32,822 nucleotides of DNA from Christensenellaceae bacterium. Its GTDB lineage: Bacteria > Bacillota > Clostridia > Christensenellales > UBA1242. The stretch's first letter is position 1. Each line of letters starts with the position of its first letter. A program made the translations under genes and the position numbers. This document shows positions 13,434 to 22,473 of this stretch, in pieces. Below the pieces are notes generated by a model. That model searched no databases and was not told the origin of the DNA. It saw only the letters and a list, made by a program, of their open reading frames with translations. The stretch lies in assembly GCA_031262595.1 (NCBI GenBank), contig JAISHI010000004.1:1-32822 (forward strand). Reading direction: 5' to 3'.

Positions 13434-15044
13434 ATGAACCGCGAAAAACTTCTCGAAAAATTACGGCTAACTCCTGAGGGTGCGGGGGTTTATTTGATGC
13501 GCGATATGAGCGGCGCGGTTATTTATATCGGGAAGGCGAAAAACCTAAAACGCCGCCTCTCGAACTATTTTATAAATAAGGTTCATAACGAAAAAACGAC
13601 GGCGATGATCGAAAAAATCGCAGATTTTGAGTATTTTGTCGTTAAAACGGAAAACGATGCGCTCGGGCTCGAGGCGAATTTAATAAATAAGCATAAACCG
13701 CACTATAATATCCTTCTAAAAGACGACAAAAGTTTTCAATATATAAAGATTTGCGATGATAAATTTCCGTATCTCGTTATAACGCGGAAAGTCGATAAGC
13801 GCGGAAAATATTTCGGGCCTTATTATAACGGGATTTGGGCGCGCGAGGTTCTTAATTTAATTCAGGCGCTTCTTCGTGTTCGAACTTGCAAGAAAATGCC
13901 GAAATCGGCTTGTTTAAATTATCAAATCGGGCGTTGCAGCGCGCCTTGCGAGAATAAAATCTCGGGCGAAGATTACGCAAAAATTATCGACAACGTTAAA
14001 AAGTTTTTGCGCGGCGAGAGCGATTTTAACGCGCGCGAGATTTTAACGCAAAAAATGCAAATCGCCAGCGAGTTAGAGCAATTCGAGCTCGCGATAAAAT
14101 ACCGAACCGACCTTAAATTTCTCGACAAACTCGAAGAGCGCGTTATAACGAATATCCCGCGCGATTTAAACCTCGACGTTTTCGGCTATTTCGCGAACGC
14201 GAGCCTTTTCGTTGCGAGCGTTATAAATATTCGGCAAGGGAAGATGATTGGCGTGCAAAACTTTGGGTTCGAGCTCGTCGACGAGGGCGATATCGAGGGC
14301 GTTTTAGAGAATTTTGTCCTTCAATATTACGAGAAAAATCCAATTAGGGAGCAAATCGTTGCGGAATTCGAGCTCGAAAATGTTGCCGAAATTTTAGGAA
14401 CGAAAGTCTTTAACCCGAAAACCTCGGTTAAGAAACAATTTTTAGATACCGCGAACGCAAACGCAAAGGAATACGCGGAAAAGAGCCTCGAAAAAATAAA
14501 ATTTAAGACGAGTTTTACGTCAGGCGCTTGCGAGGAACTTGGTGTCGCGCTCGGAATGGCGAAAGTTCCGCATAAAATCGAATGTTATGATATTTCGCAT
14601 TTATCCGGCGAAGATATGGTCGCGAGTATGGTTGTTTTCGTCGGCGGCGTAGCGGAGCGCAAACTTTATCGCAAGTTTAATATTAAGCACGGGCAGGGCA
14701 ACAACGATTTCCTGAGTATGCGCGAGGTTTTAACGCGGCGGCTCGCGCGAATCGGCGACGCGGACGTTAGTTTTGGCGCGGCGCCCGACCTTATCGTTAT
14801 CGACGGCGGAAAGGGGCAACTCTCGGCGGTTAGCGACCTTATCGAACCGCATGGCATAGCGGTTTGCTCGCTCGCGAAACAAGAAGAAGAGATTTTTTTA
14901 CCGAGCGCGACCGAGAGCATAAAACTTTCGAAGCGCAGTTTCGCGCTAAAACTTTTAATGCGAATCCGCGACGAGGCGCATAGGTTCGCAATAACTTTTA
15001 ATAGAAGCAAACGCGCGGTTGACAAAAAAAGGGGGCGCAAATGA
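13434..15044 (+). CDS. uvrC: Excinuclease ABC subunit C, lacking the C-terminal HhH region
   Basis: Dual-incision nuclease of nucleotide excision repair, acting with UvrA and UvrB. Seen: GIY-YIG domain at the N-terminus (GVYLMRD and VIYIGKAKNLKRRLSNYF), a Cys cluster (CxxCxK, SACLNYQIGRCSAPC) near residues 150-175, the UVR helix pair around residues 195-235, and the RNase H-like domain with CYDISHLSGEDMVAS, the LSMREVLTRR segment, VIDGGKGQL and DEAHRFAI, which together supply the Asp, Asp, Asp and His of the 5' nuclease site. UvrC usually has about 600 residues and ends in a double helix-hairpin-helix; this protein ends at 536 just after DEAHRFAITFNRSKR. Its stop overlaps the truB ATG (ATGA), so the end is real and not a sequencing break. 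Confidence 0.93.
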   Translation: MNREKLLEKLRLTPEGAGVYLMRDMSGAVIYIGKAKNLKRRLSNYFINKVHNEKTTAMIEKIADFEYFVVKTENDALGLEANLINKHKPHYNILLKDDKSFQYIKICDDKFPYLVITRKVDKRGKYFGPYYNGIWAREVLNLIQALLRVRTCKKMPKSACLNYQIGRCSAPCENKISGEDYAKIIDNVKKFLRGESDFNAREILTQKMQIASELEQFELAIKYRTDLKFLDKLEERVITNIPRDLNLDVFGYFANASLFVASVINIRQGKMIGVQNFGFELVDEGDIEGVLENFVLQYYEKNPIREQIVAEFELENVAEILGTKVFNPKTSVKKQFLDTANANAKEYAEKSLEKIKFKTSFTSGACEELGVALGMAKVPHKIECYDISHLSGEDMVASMVVFVGGVAERKLYRKFNIKHGQGNNDFLSMREVLTRRLARIGDADVSFGAAPDLIVIDGGKGQLSAVSDLIEPHGIAVCSLAKQEEEIFLPSATESIKLSKRSFALKLLMRIRDEAHRFAITFNRSKRAVDKKRGRK

Positions 15045-15724
15045 AACATAAGGGCGACCCGATCGATGGGATTTTAGTCGTTAGTAAGCCCGTCGGGATT
15101 TCGAGTTTCGGCGCGCTTTCTATAGTAAAACGGCGGCTGAATATCGCGAAAATGGGGCATTTAGGAACGCTGGATCCGCTCGCTTGCGGGGTTTTAGTCC
15201 TTCTTTGCGGGAAAGCAACGAAATTAACGGAAAAACTCTCGGGGAAAACAAAAGTTTATAGAAGCATTTTTCGTTTCGGGATTGAAACAGATACGCTCGA
15301 CCTCGCGGGCGAAACAACCGCAACAAGCGAAAAAGTTATAACGCGCGAGATGATTTTGGAAGTCCTACCCGAATTTATCGGCGAAGTTGAGATTACGATT
15401 CCGCGTTTTTCTGCTGTTCATATAAACGGCGCGCGGGCATATGACCTTGCGCGAAACGGAACGGAATTTACCGCTCCTAAAAAAATCGTTAAGATTTCGC
15501 GGTTTGAACTTTTAGCCGAGTTAGGTTCTAACGAATTTTATTTCGAAATTGAATGCGAAACCGGCACATATATAAGAAGCCTCGCGCAAAAACTAGCGAA
15601 TCGCTTAGGTTCCGTCGCAATCGCAAGCTTAATCCAAAGAACCCGCGTCGGCGATTTTAAAATTGAAAACGCAAAAGATATTAAAAAAATCTCTATCGCG
15701 GATTTAATGCAAATAGAGATTTAA
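15041..15724 (+). CDS. truB: tRNA pseudouridine-55 synthase, catalytic domain only
   Basis: Makes pseudouridine 55 in the T-loop of tRNAs. Seen: the opening DGILVVSKPVGISSF, the catalytic GHLGTLDPLACGVL motif with its Asp near residue 45, the KVYRSIFRFGIETDTLD segment, and the later ECETGTYIRSLAQKLA motif. At 227 residues it lacks the C-terminal PUA-like domain seen in most bacterial TruB (about 300 residues). Its start overlaps the uvrC stop by ATGA, and the usual rbfA or ribF neighbours are absent. It ends 12 nt before the convergent ileS stop, and I see no hairpin terminator there. Confidence 0.92.
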   Translation: MKHKGDPIDGILVVSKPVGISSFGALSIVKRRLNIAKMGHLGTLDPLACGVLVLLCGKATKLTEKLSGKTKVYRSIFRFGIETDTLDLAGETTATSEKVITREMILEVLPEFIGEVEITIPRFSAVHINGARAYDLARNGTEFTAPKKIVKISRFELLAELGSNEFYFEIECETGTYIRSLAQKLANRLGSVAIASLIQRTRVGDFKIENAKDIKKISIADLMQIEI

Positions 15725-15736
15725 TTATTTAGAAAT

Positions 15737-18700
15737 TTAGTTAATCGTTATAACTAACTCGTCGCCGTCGATTAGGGTCGCAGCTCCCTCGCGTTTTTTC
15801 GTCGTTAACGCTTGGGCTAGGGTTTCTTCCGCGATTTCGTGGGCGTTTTCGGCGATAATTTGCGAGATTTCGGCATTTTCGGTATATAAATTAAGCTCGA
15901 TTCGCGTCGTTATGTCGAGGTTTTTGTTTTGGCGCTCGACTTGAACCGCGCGGATAATTTCGCGTAAAATCCCTTCGGCTTTAAGCTCGTCGGTTATCGC
16001 AGCGTCTAAAACGACCGTCGTTTCGCCCTCGGTCGAGATTATAAAGCCGGACTTCGATTTTAAGTTTTTAACGAAAAGGTCAGCGGTTAGATTTTCGAAC
16101 TTCCCGACGTTAACTGTTTCGCTTTTCGAGAGTTTCGTCCAAAGCGATTGCATTTCTTCGGTGGATTGTTGTTCGAGTTCCATTTTAAGTTGTTGGACTT
16201 CGCCCTTAAGAACCGCGCCAGCATTTTTAAAGTTTACGGTTAAATGAACCTCATTAAACTCGCCCTCATCCTCAGTTATTAAAAGTTCCTTAACGTTAAT
16301 TTCGTCGCGGATAAGTTTTCCGAAAAGTTCGAGCGCGTCTTTCGCGTCGGCGGTGGCTTTAACATAAAGTTTCGAAAGGGGCTGCTTAATCTTAATTTGT
16401 TGTTCCGCGCGGAGCGAGAGCGCCATCGAAATTATTTTTTGCGCAAACTCGGCCTTCGCGGCGATGTCTTTAATAGTTTCCGCGCAAACGAGTGGTTTCG
16501 GGAAGTCGCATATAACCGCAAGACTTGGCGCGCCGTCCGCGTTCGCCCAAAGGTTTTGATAGATATGCTCGGTTATAAACGGCGTTATAGGATGTAAAGC
16601 AAGAGTTATCGCCCGAAGAGCGTTATTTAAAACGAAGTAGCCGTTGAGTTTGTCGGTGTCGTTCGTGCCTTTCCAAAAACGGCGGCGGTTCGAACGGATA
16701 TAGAAGTTCGAAAGCGCGTCCGCGAACTTTTCCGTTGCCGCGATAACGAGATGGGGCTTAAAGTCGGCGTAGGCGTCGTCGCATTCCTTTATATAGCGGT
16801 TTGTTGCGTCGATAAGCCAAACGTCCGTCGGTTTTAACTTATTAGGCGCGTATCCCGAAAGATTTGGGTTGTCGATGCTCGCGTAGGTTGTATAAAAAAC
16901 ATAACTGTTCCAAAACGACAGCATTTTGCGTTTCGCTTCTTCGATTGTTTCGTTGCCGAACCTAACGTCAAGCGCAGGATTCCCGCTCGCGTAAACATAA
17001 CGGATTGCGTCCGAGCCGAAGTTTTCGCTCGCGTCGTCGAGGCTGATTTTTTTAGGGCCCGTTTTGCTGAATTTTTTGCCATCAACGTCAAGGACGGTTC
17101 CATGCCCAACAACGCGTTTATAAGGCGCCTTGCCTGTCATCGTTGCGGTTATGAAAAGCAGCGAATAGAACCAAAGGCGGACTTGTTCCTTCATTTCGAC
17201 AACAAAATCGATAGGGAAATTTTCTTTAAAGAAGGCTTTATCATCGAAATAGCCCTTCGTCGAGAGTGCAGTAACGCCCGCGTCGAGCCAGCAATCGCCA
17301 ACTTCGGGGATTCGTTCGACTTCGGCCTTGCAATGCGGGCAGGTTATTTTAATCTTATCGATATAAGGGCGGTGGAGGTGTGGGATTGTCGCGACTTTTT
17401 CCTTGCTCGAGAGTTTTTCGAGTTCCTCGCGGCTCCCGATAACGGTCGTCGTTCCGCATTTTTTACAAGGATAAATCGGCAGTGGAAGTCCATAAAAACG
17501 GCGGCGCGAAATGTTCCAATCGCCCATGCTGTCGAGCCAATTTAGCATAGACTTTTGCGTGAATTCCGGCTCCCATTTAACCTCGTTCGTTAACTTTTTA
17601 AGCAGCGGTTTAATCTCGCGCGTTTCGATGTCCCAGCCCTCAACAAGGCGGAAGATAACGTCGGTTTTGCAGCGCCAACAGAAAGGGTAGTTGTGCGTGA
17701 ACTCTTCGGTTGTATAAAAAGTTTCGTTTTCTTTTAGCATTTCGAAAACCGTTTCTTCGCAATTCGACGAATTAAATTTCGCGAGATTCTCGAACTCAGG
17801 GTAAAACGCGCCGGCCTCGTCGACAGGAATTATTTGTTTAAGCCCGAGGCTTTTTCCGAGTTCAAAGTCCTCCGCGCCGCAACCGGGTGCGATATGAACC
17901 GCGCCGCTGCCGTCGCTCTCCGAAACTTCCGTCCAAGCGACGACTTTATGCTCGAAATCTTGAACCGCTAATTTAAGGAACGGCGTATATTTAAGCCCAG
18001 CGAGGGAAGCGCCGTCAACCTCACCCAAAATAGCGATAAGGTCGCCTTTTAAAACGCGTTTATAAAGATTTTTCCCGACGATAAGAACGCGGTCGGAGGA
18101 TTTTATTTTGCATTTAACGTATGTTTGCTCTGGGTGAACCGCAACCGCAACGTTCGCAGCGAGCGTCCAAGGCGTTGTCGTCCAAACCAATAAATCCTCG
18201 CCAGTTTCGAGTGGCGCCTTAACAAAAACCGAAGCGTGTGTGCGTTCTTTATAACTTCCGCTCATTTCGTGTTCAGAAAGGCTCGTTCCGCAACGCGGAC
18301 ACCAAGGCATAGTTTTATAACTGCGTTTAAGCCAGCCGTTTTCGTTGCACTTTTTAAGAAACGCCCAAATCGCTAAAATATTTTTGTCATCGTTTGTTTT
18401 ATAAGGGTTTTCCCAATCCGCAAGTTGCCCGAGTCGAATGCTTTGCGCGGTTTGGACGCCTATAAAATGGTTAACTCGCTCCATGCATTTTTCCGTAAAG
18501 TTGTCCATTCCGTAATCGAGTATCGCTTTTTTATCGTTAAGCCCGAGAAGTTTCTCGACCTCAACCTCAACCCACATTCCTTGGCAATCAAACCCGTATT
18601 GATAGTGCATTTTGCGACCTTTCATGGTTTGATAACGGATAAACGCGTCTTTGAGCGTTCGCCCCCAAGCGTGGTGGATGCACATCGGCGCGTTCGCGGT

Positions 18701-18841
18701 AACTGGGCCGTCGAGGAATTTATAATGTTCTTTTGAATTTTTATTTTTTTCTTTAACGAGAGTTAGGGCGTCATTTTCTTCCCAAAGTTTTAAAACCTCA
18801 TGCTCAGCCCCGACAAAATCGTAAGTAGTTTCCTTTTTCAT
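15737..18841 (-). CDS. ileS: Isoleucyl-tRNA synthetase, long type with variant signature motifs
   Basis: Class I synthetase charging tRNA-Ile, 1034 residues. Seen: the HIGH region as APMCIHHAWGRTLKD (about residues 50-64), the KMSKS loop as KKFSKTGPKKISL, a CP1 editing domain in between, and zinc-type Cys pairs (MPWCPRCG, PFCWRCK, YPCKKCG, TCPHCK). The C-terminal anticodon region contains EQQIKIKQPLSKLYV, and a final domain of about 150 residues ends in GDELVITIN. The HHAWG and DUF5915-like C-terminus resemble the eukaryote-like clade of bacterial IleRS (the clade that includes mupirocin-tolerant IleS2), rather than the E. coli type; that placement is inferred from motifs. The gene is a lone minus-strand unit with a leaderless promoter. 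Confidence 0.93.
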   Translation of the reverse strand: MKKETTYDFVGAEHEVLKLWEENDALTLVKEKNKNSKEHYKFLDGPVTANAPMCIHHAWGRTLKDAFIRYQTMKGRKMHYQYGFDCQGMWVEVEVEKLLGLNDKKAILDYGMDNFTEKCMERVNHFIGVQTAQSIRLGQLADWENPYKTNDDKNILAIWAFLKKCNENGWLKRSYKTMPWCPRCGTSLSEHEMSGSYKERTHASVFVKAPLETGEDLLVWTTTPWTLAANVAVAVHPEQTYVKCKIKSSDRVLIVGKNLYKRVLKGDLIAILGEVDGASLAGLKYTPFLKLAVQDFEHKVVAWTEVSESDGSGAVHIAPGCGAEDFELGKSLGLKQIIPVDEAGAFYPEFENLAKFNSSNCEETVFEMLKENETFYTTEEFTHNYPFCWRCKTDVIFRLVEGWDIETREIKPLLKKLTNEVKWEPEFTQKSMLNWLDSMGDWNISRRRFYGLPLPIYPCKKCGTTTVIGSREELEKLSSKEKVATIPHLHRPYIDKIKITCPHCKAEVERIPEVGDCWLDAGVTALSTKGYFDDKAFFKENFPIDFVVEMKEQVRLWFYSLLFITATMTGKAPYKRVVGHGTVLDVDGKKFSKTGPKKISLDDASENFGSDAIRYVYASGNPALDVRFGNETIEEAKRKMLSFWNSYVFYTTYASIDNPNLSGYAPNKLKPTDVWLIDATNRYIKECDDAYADFKPHLVIAATEKFADALSNFYIRSNRRRFWKGTNDTDKLNGYFVLNNALRAITLALHPITPFITEHIYQNLWANADGAPSLAVICDFPKPLVCAETIKDIAAKAEFAQKIISMALSLRAEQQIKIKQPLSKLYVKATADAKDALELFGKLIRDEINVKELLITEDEGEFNEVHLTVNFKNAGAVLKGEVQQLKMELEQQSTEEMQSLWTKLSKSETVNVGKFENLTADLFVKNLKSKSGFIISTEGETTVVLDAAITDELKAEGILREIIRAVQVERQNKNLDITTRIELNLYTENAEISQIIAENAHEIAEETLAQALTTKKREGAATLIDGDELVITIN

Positions 18842-18848
18842 AAGGGCA

Positions 18849-18877
18849 ATCTTATCATGAACCCTCTTTTAAATCAA
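18849..18877 (-). promoter_or_regulatory. Promoter for ileS, leaderless type
   Basis: Minus strand: TTGATT (18877-18872), 17-nt spacer, TAAGAT (18854-18849). The ATG at 18841 is within 1 nt of the expected +1. No T-box or other long leader is possible, because the leader is nearly absent. Confidence 0.6.
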
Positions 18878-18889
18878 GCATTTTTCCGC

Positions 18890-18918
18890 TTGCGTTGGTT
18901 TTTTAAGTATGCTAATAT
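18890..18918 (+). promoter_or_regulatory. Promoter for DUF1828-like gene
   Basis: TTGCGT (18890-18895), 17-nt spacer, TAATAT (18913-18918). This makes the ATG at 18924 the start, not the ATG at 18909, which would lie across the -10 box. Confidence 0.5.
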
Positions 18919-18923
18919 ATCGC

Positions 18924-19307
18924 ATGGCACTTGAAGAACAAATTCAAACATTTTTAAGAAGTAAGATTGAAGCGAAAAAAAGCGCGGACGGAAAAATCGA
19001 GATTGATACGGGAATGTATCAAATCGCGCAGCAACCAATCCCCTATAAACTCTTTTTGGTTTCGCGCGCGGGCGGGGCGGTCTTCCTCAGCGACGAAGGG
19101 TATGTTATGACGGAACTCGATAAGATTTTCGAGCTTAAAGAGCCCGATGTTCAAAAGAATTTAATCGCGATTATGCGCCAGTACGGCTGCCGCAAAGAGG
19201 GCAAGAACATCGTTATTGATTGCACTCCGCGCGACCTAAACGTTAAGATTTCGTATTTGGTCCAATGCTTATCGTTTATGCTTAATATGAAAATATTTTA
19301 TGTTTAA
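18924..19307 (+). CDS. DUF1828-like small protein
   Basis: 127 residues, no signal peptide. Seen: YQIAQQPIPYKLFLV, then AVFLSDEGYVMTELDKIFEL, and a later KNLIAIMRQYGCRKEGKNI, which together resemble the DUF1828 family (lsDdGytl-e-L pattern and a following helix then a short hairpin). DUF1828 proteins are of unknown function and are often seen near mobile or defence genes. Here it is a lone gene with its own promoter and a following terminator. The domain call is from pattern memory only. Confidence 0.5.
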   Translation: MALEEQIQTFLRSKIEAKKSADGKIEIDTGMYQIAQQPIPYKLFLVSRAGGAVFLSDEGYVMTELDKIFELKEPDVQKNLIAIMRQYGCRKEGKNIVIDCTPRDLNVKISYLVQCLSFMLNMKIFYV

Positions 19308-19321
19308 ACTAATGCAATAAA

Positions 19322-19351
19322 ACGTCGCTAAATTATGGTGGCGTTTTTTTT
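19322..19351 (+). terminator. Terminator after DUF1828-like gene
   Basis: ACGTCGC (19322-19328) pairs with GTGGCGT (19338-19344) with two G-U pairs, followed by T7-T8. Confidence 0.65.
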
Positions 19352-19374
19352 CGTTGTTTGTTATTATTAGTTTG

Positions 19375-20391
19375 ATGAATGATGAGAGATTTTTTGATTT
19401 AGGCGAGAGCGAGGTTGACGCGGAATGCGATAACAAACTTCGCCCGAAGAGGCTCGAGGATTATATTGGGCAAGAGGACCTTAAAGCGAGCTTAAAGGTT
19501 TTTATGAAGGCGGCGACCTTGCGCGGCGAGGCGCTCGACCATATTTTATTATATGGGCCACCGGGGTTAGGAAAAACAACGCTCGCGAACATAATCGCGA
19601 ATGAACTCGGCGTTAATTTGCGCCAAACTAGCGGGCCCGTTATCGAATCTGCGGCGGATATGGCGGCGATTTTAACGAATATCGGGCGGAATGACGTTTT
19701 ATTTATCGACGAAATCCATAGGCTTTCGCGCCCTTGCGAGGAAATTCTTTACGGCGCGATGGAGGACTTCGCAATAGATATGGTTCTAGGAAAAGGACCT
19801 TCCGCGCGAACAATGAAACTCAAACTCGAACCCTTTACCCTCGTTGGCGCAACGACGCGCGCGGGGAATTTATCAAGCCCTCTTCGCGACCGTTTCGGGA
19901 TAACCTATCGGCTTGAAATGTATAACCTCGACGAAATCGCGAAGATTATCCGTCGAAGCGCGAACATTTTAGGCGTTAAAATCGCCGAGGATGCGCTTCC
20001 CGAACTTGCGCGCCGAAGCCGCGGAACGCCTCGAATCGCGAACCGACTTATAAAACGAATCCGCGATTTTGCCCAAATCGAAGGCAAGGCGGAAATAACG
20101 AAAGCCTTAACGCTAAACGCTTGCGACGCGCTTAAAATCGATCCGCTCGGGCTTGACTCAACCGACATTCTAATCCTCGAAACGCTTATCGATAAGTTTA
20201 ATGGCGGGCCGGTTGGGCTTGATACGCTAGCCGGCGCTACCAACGAAGCCGCGATTACGATTGAGGACGTTATCGAACCGTATCTTTTGCGCCTCGGTTA
20301 TCTCGTAAAAACCCCGCGCGGGCGAATGGCAACCCAACTCGCGTATATGCATTTAAAACGCCCGTTGCCGGATAGGAACGACATATTATGA
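19375..20391 (+). CDS. ruvB: Holliday junction branch migration ATPase RuvB
   Basis: AAA+ motor driving Holliday junction branch migration with RuvA. Seen: [15 protein letters not shown] near the N-terminus, Walker [10 protein letters not shown] (about residues 61-69), Walker [10 protein letters not shown] (Asp112, Glu113), sensor and arginine-finger region [18 protein letters not shown], and a C-terminal winged helix ([24 protein letters not shown]). 338 residues is normal. The ATG at 19375 fits a -10 of TATTAT at 19362-19367; an in-frame ATG at 19354 is less likely as it lies in the promoter region. RuvA is not adjacent. Its stop overlaps queA by ATGA, so both are one unit. Confidence 0.95.
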   Translation: MNDERFFDLGESEVDAECDNKLRPKRLEDYIGQEDLKASLKVFMKAATLRGEALDHILLYGPPGLGKTTLANIIANELGVNLRQTSGPVIESAADMAAILTNIGRNDVLFIDEIHRLSRPCEEILYGAMEDFAIDMVLGKGPSARTMKLKLEPFTLVGATTRAGNLSSPLRDRFGITYRLEMYNLDEIAKIIRRSANILGVKIAEDALPELARRSRGTPRIANRLIKRIRDFAQIEGKAEITKALTLNACDALKIDPLGLDSTDILILETLIDKFNGGPVGLDTLAGATNEAAITIEDVIEPYLLRLGYLVKTPRGRMATQLAYMHLKRPLPDRNDIL

Positions 20392-21473
20392 ACCCCGAAT
20401 TTAAAAATTTAAGCGATTTCGATTACGAACTCCCAGAGAGTTTTATCGCGCAAACGCCTCTTAAAAAGCGCGACGAATCAAAATTTATGGTTTATGACGA
20501 AGCAACCGATACGACGGAAATTCGGCGCTTTTATAACGTCCTCGATTATTTGCGCGCGGGCGATGTTGTTGTCGTTAATAATACGCGCGTAATTCCTGCG
20601 CGCCTCGAAGGGCATAAAATTTCGCAAAGCGGCGAGGCGGACGGAGCGAAAATTGAGGTTTTCCTGCTCAAAAAAATCGAGCTCGACGTATACGAAGTTT
20701 TATGCAAACCGCTAAAAAAATTTAAAATCGGCGATAAGGTTTTAGTCGCGAATAAATTAGTTTGTGAGATGCTTTTTAAGGACGCCGAGAGCGGAACAGC
20801 GCGTGTGAGGCTCTCAGCGGCCCGTAGCGGGGCGGAGTTCAAATCCGCAGAAGAACTCATAGACGAGGTAGGCGTCCTGCCGCTGCCGCACTATATCCGT
20901 GAAACGCTCTCGAAACGCGACTCCGAGCGATACCAAACAGTCTATAATAAGATAAAAGGTTCCGTCGCGGCGCCGACTGCGGGGCTGCATTGGACGAGCG
21001 AACTTATCGAGAAAGCAAAACAAAAAGGCGTTATATTTTGCGAGGTTTTACTTAACGTTGGGCTAGGAACTTTCCGCCCAGTTAGCGAGGAAATTATAAC
21101 GAACCATAAAATGCACAGCGAATATTTTGAAATCCCCGAAGCCGCCGCCGCCGAAATAAACCGCGCCCGCCGCGAAAATCGACGGATAGTTTGCGTCGGA
21201 ACAACAAGCCTCCGAACCCTCGAAGGCGCGTTCGCGAAGTTTGGCGAGGTTCGCGCCTGCAGCGGCGAAACGGATATTTTTATCTATCCGCCTTATAATT
21301 TTAAGGTTGCCGACGCGCTTATAACGAATTTCCATCTCCCGAAATCGACGCTTATTATGCTAGTTTCCGCCTTTATAAACCGCGATAAGATTTTAGAACT
21401 CTATGAACTTGCAAAGCGCGAATCTTTCCGTTTTTTCTCCTTCGGCGACGCGATGATGCTAATTAAAAAATAA
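20388..21473 (+). CDS. queA: S-adenosylmethionine:tRNA ribosyltransferase-isomerase
   Basis: Adds the epoxycyclopentanediol ring from S-adenosylmethionine to preQ1 at the wobble base of tRNA (queuosine pathway). Seen: the opening [67 protein letters not shown] with the following GTFRPV, and the closing [17 protein letters not shown] and [10 protein letters not shown]. 361 residues is slightly above the usual 340-350. It overlaps ruvB by ATGA, a common ruvB-queA arrangement. It ends just before the second poly-G promoter. Confidence 0.95.
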   Translation: MNPEFKNLSDFDYELPESFIAQTPLKKRDESKFMVYDEATDTTEIRRFYNVLDYLRAGDVVVVNNTRVIPARLEGHKISQSGEADGAKIEVFLLKKIELDVYEVLCKPLKKFKIGDKVLVANKLVCEMLFKDAESGTARVRLSAARSGAEFKSAEELIDEVGVLPLPHYIRETLSKRDSERYQTVYNKIKGSVAAPTAGLHWTSELIEKAKQKGVIFCEVLLNVGLGTFRPVSEEIITNHKMHSEYFEIPEAAAAEINRARRENRRIVCVGTTSLRTLEGAFAKFGEVRACSGETDIFIYPPYNFKVADALITNFHLPKSTLIMLVSAFINRDKILELYELAKRESFRFFSFGDAMMLIKK

Positions 21474-21491
21474 TTTTCACCCACAAAAAAC

Positions 21492-21510
21492 TTTGTGCAC
21501 AATGACGAAA
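21492..21510 (+). promoter_or_regulatory. Conserved 19-nt element upstream of poly-G promoter, copy 2
   Basis: TTTGTGCACAATGACGAAA, one mismatch to 6960-6978, again 18 nt before TTGACA. Confidence 0.5.
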
Positions 21511-21528
21511 GATTTTTATAAAAAACGC

Positions 21529-21556
21529 TTGACAAATGCTCGGGGGGGGGTATTTT
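21529..21556 (+). promoter_or_regulatory. Poly-G promoter, copy 2 (likely phase-variable)
   Basis: TTGACA (21529-21534) and TATTTT (21551-21556) are 16 nt apart, of which nine are consecutive G (21542-21550). The spacing is close to the optimum, so this copy should be active in the assembled state. Only nine G are present against 11 in the other copy. Confidence 0.75.
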
Positions 21557-21585
21557 AACTCAAAATACATAAAAAAGAGGTAAAT

Positions 21586-22419
21586 ATGGCAAGAGATGCA
21601 TACGACGCGCTTATTAAGAAGTTTAAAAAAATAAACCCAAACCCTTTTATATCTAATTATTATAACTATAGTTATGCGGATTCTATTGTTAACGCTCTTG
21701 TAGGGAATGAAAAAGAACTCACGGGCGACGAAGCCAAGAGGCTTTTCAAAGAAGCACCAGGGGAGCTCTTTAAAATTCTTACAGATAATAAAAAGGGTTA
21801 TCATGAGTATTTTAACTATTCTTTAAGAGCCGATGCTAAGGCATTGCTCGAAAAGATTAATAGCGCAAGTGTTGAACCTGAAACGCAAGAGGGTTCTTCG
21901 CGCGCTTCACGTATTAAAAATTCGCTTATTCGCCGTGCAAAAAATCTTAAAAATGATGTGCAGACTCTTTTTGAAAATAAGAAAGAAGCAAAATCCGCAG
22001 CTGAGGCTGAATGGGAAGCTGACTCAAAAAATAATTTTGCTAATTTTGATACGCTTGTTAAGAATTTTAAAGAAAATACTAGCCCTATAACTTCTCCTTA
22101 TAACCAGCCATACAACATAATCCCTTATGAATACCCAGACCCTTATGAACATGCAGACGTCATTATTCGTATTCTTTTAAACGCATATAAGAGCGAGCAT
22201 GTTGAGCAACTTATTAAAGAATCATCGAGTGATATTGCTGAAGCTGCTATAAAGAGTTGCCAAACATATAAAAATGGTAGCGTGGGGTATATACCAGGCA
22301 TCATATACAACGGCGTCTATCCGTTGATTAAAAAAATTAAAGAGAAAGAGATAGAACAAACGCAAGAAAACGCCGCCGAATCAGCCCAAGCCGAAAAGCA
22401 ACCAGAGCGGACTGTATAA
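21586..22419 (+). CDS. Two-repeat protein of unknown function (paralog of the gene at 7732)
   Basis: 277 residues, close relative of the protein at 7732-8583. Seen: the same two-half layout, with ALIKKFKKINPNPF near the N-terminus and TLVKNFKENTSPITSPY near 155, a basic linker and an Ala/Glu/Gln-rich tail. Conserved runs include SASVEPE, GSSRASRIK and, near-identical, KSEHVEQLIKESSSDIAEAA. The loop after NPF, the segment around residues 40-60 and the loop near YIPGIIYNGVY differ from the paralog. No secretion signal. It has its own poly-G promoter and an AAGAGG ribosome site; the secreted partner gene is absent from this copy. Codon use is unlike the host's. Function unknown. Confidence 0.65.
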   Translation: MARDAYDALIKKFKKINPNPFISNYYNYSYADSIVNALVGNEKELTGDEAKRLFKEAPGELFKILTDNKKGYHEYFNYSLRADAKALLEKINSASVEPETQEGSSRASRIKNSLIRRAKNLKNDVQTLFENKKEAKSAAEAEWEADSKNNFANFDTLVKNFKENTSPITSPYNQPYNIIPYEYPDPYEHADVIIRILLNAYKSEHVEQLIKESSSDIAEAAIKSCQTYKNGSVGYIPGIIYNGVYPLIKKIKEKEIEQTQENAAESAQAEKQPERTV

Positions 22420-22447
22420 GTCTAACCAAGCCATACTAATAAGTAAA

Positions 22448-22473
22448 TCCCGCGACAACCTCGCGGGATTTTT
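22448..22473 (+). terminator. Terminator of poly-G unit, copy 2
   Basis: TCCCGCG (22448-22454), loop of seven, CGCGGGA (22462-22468), then T5. The T-tract runs into the rnhA stop codon, the same layout as copy 1. Confidence 0.75.
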
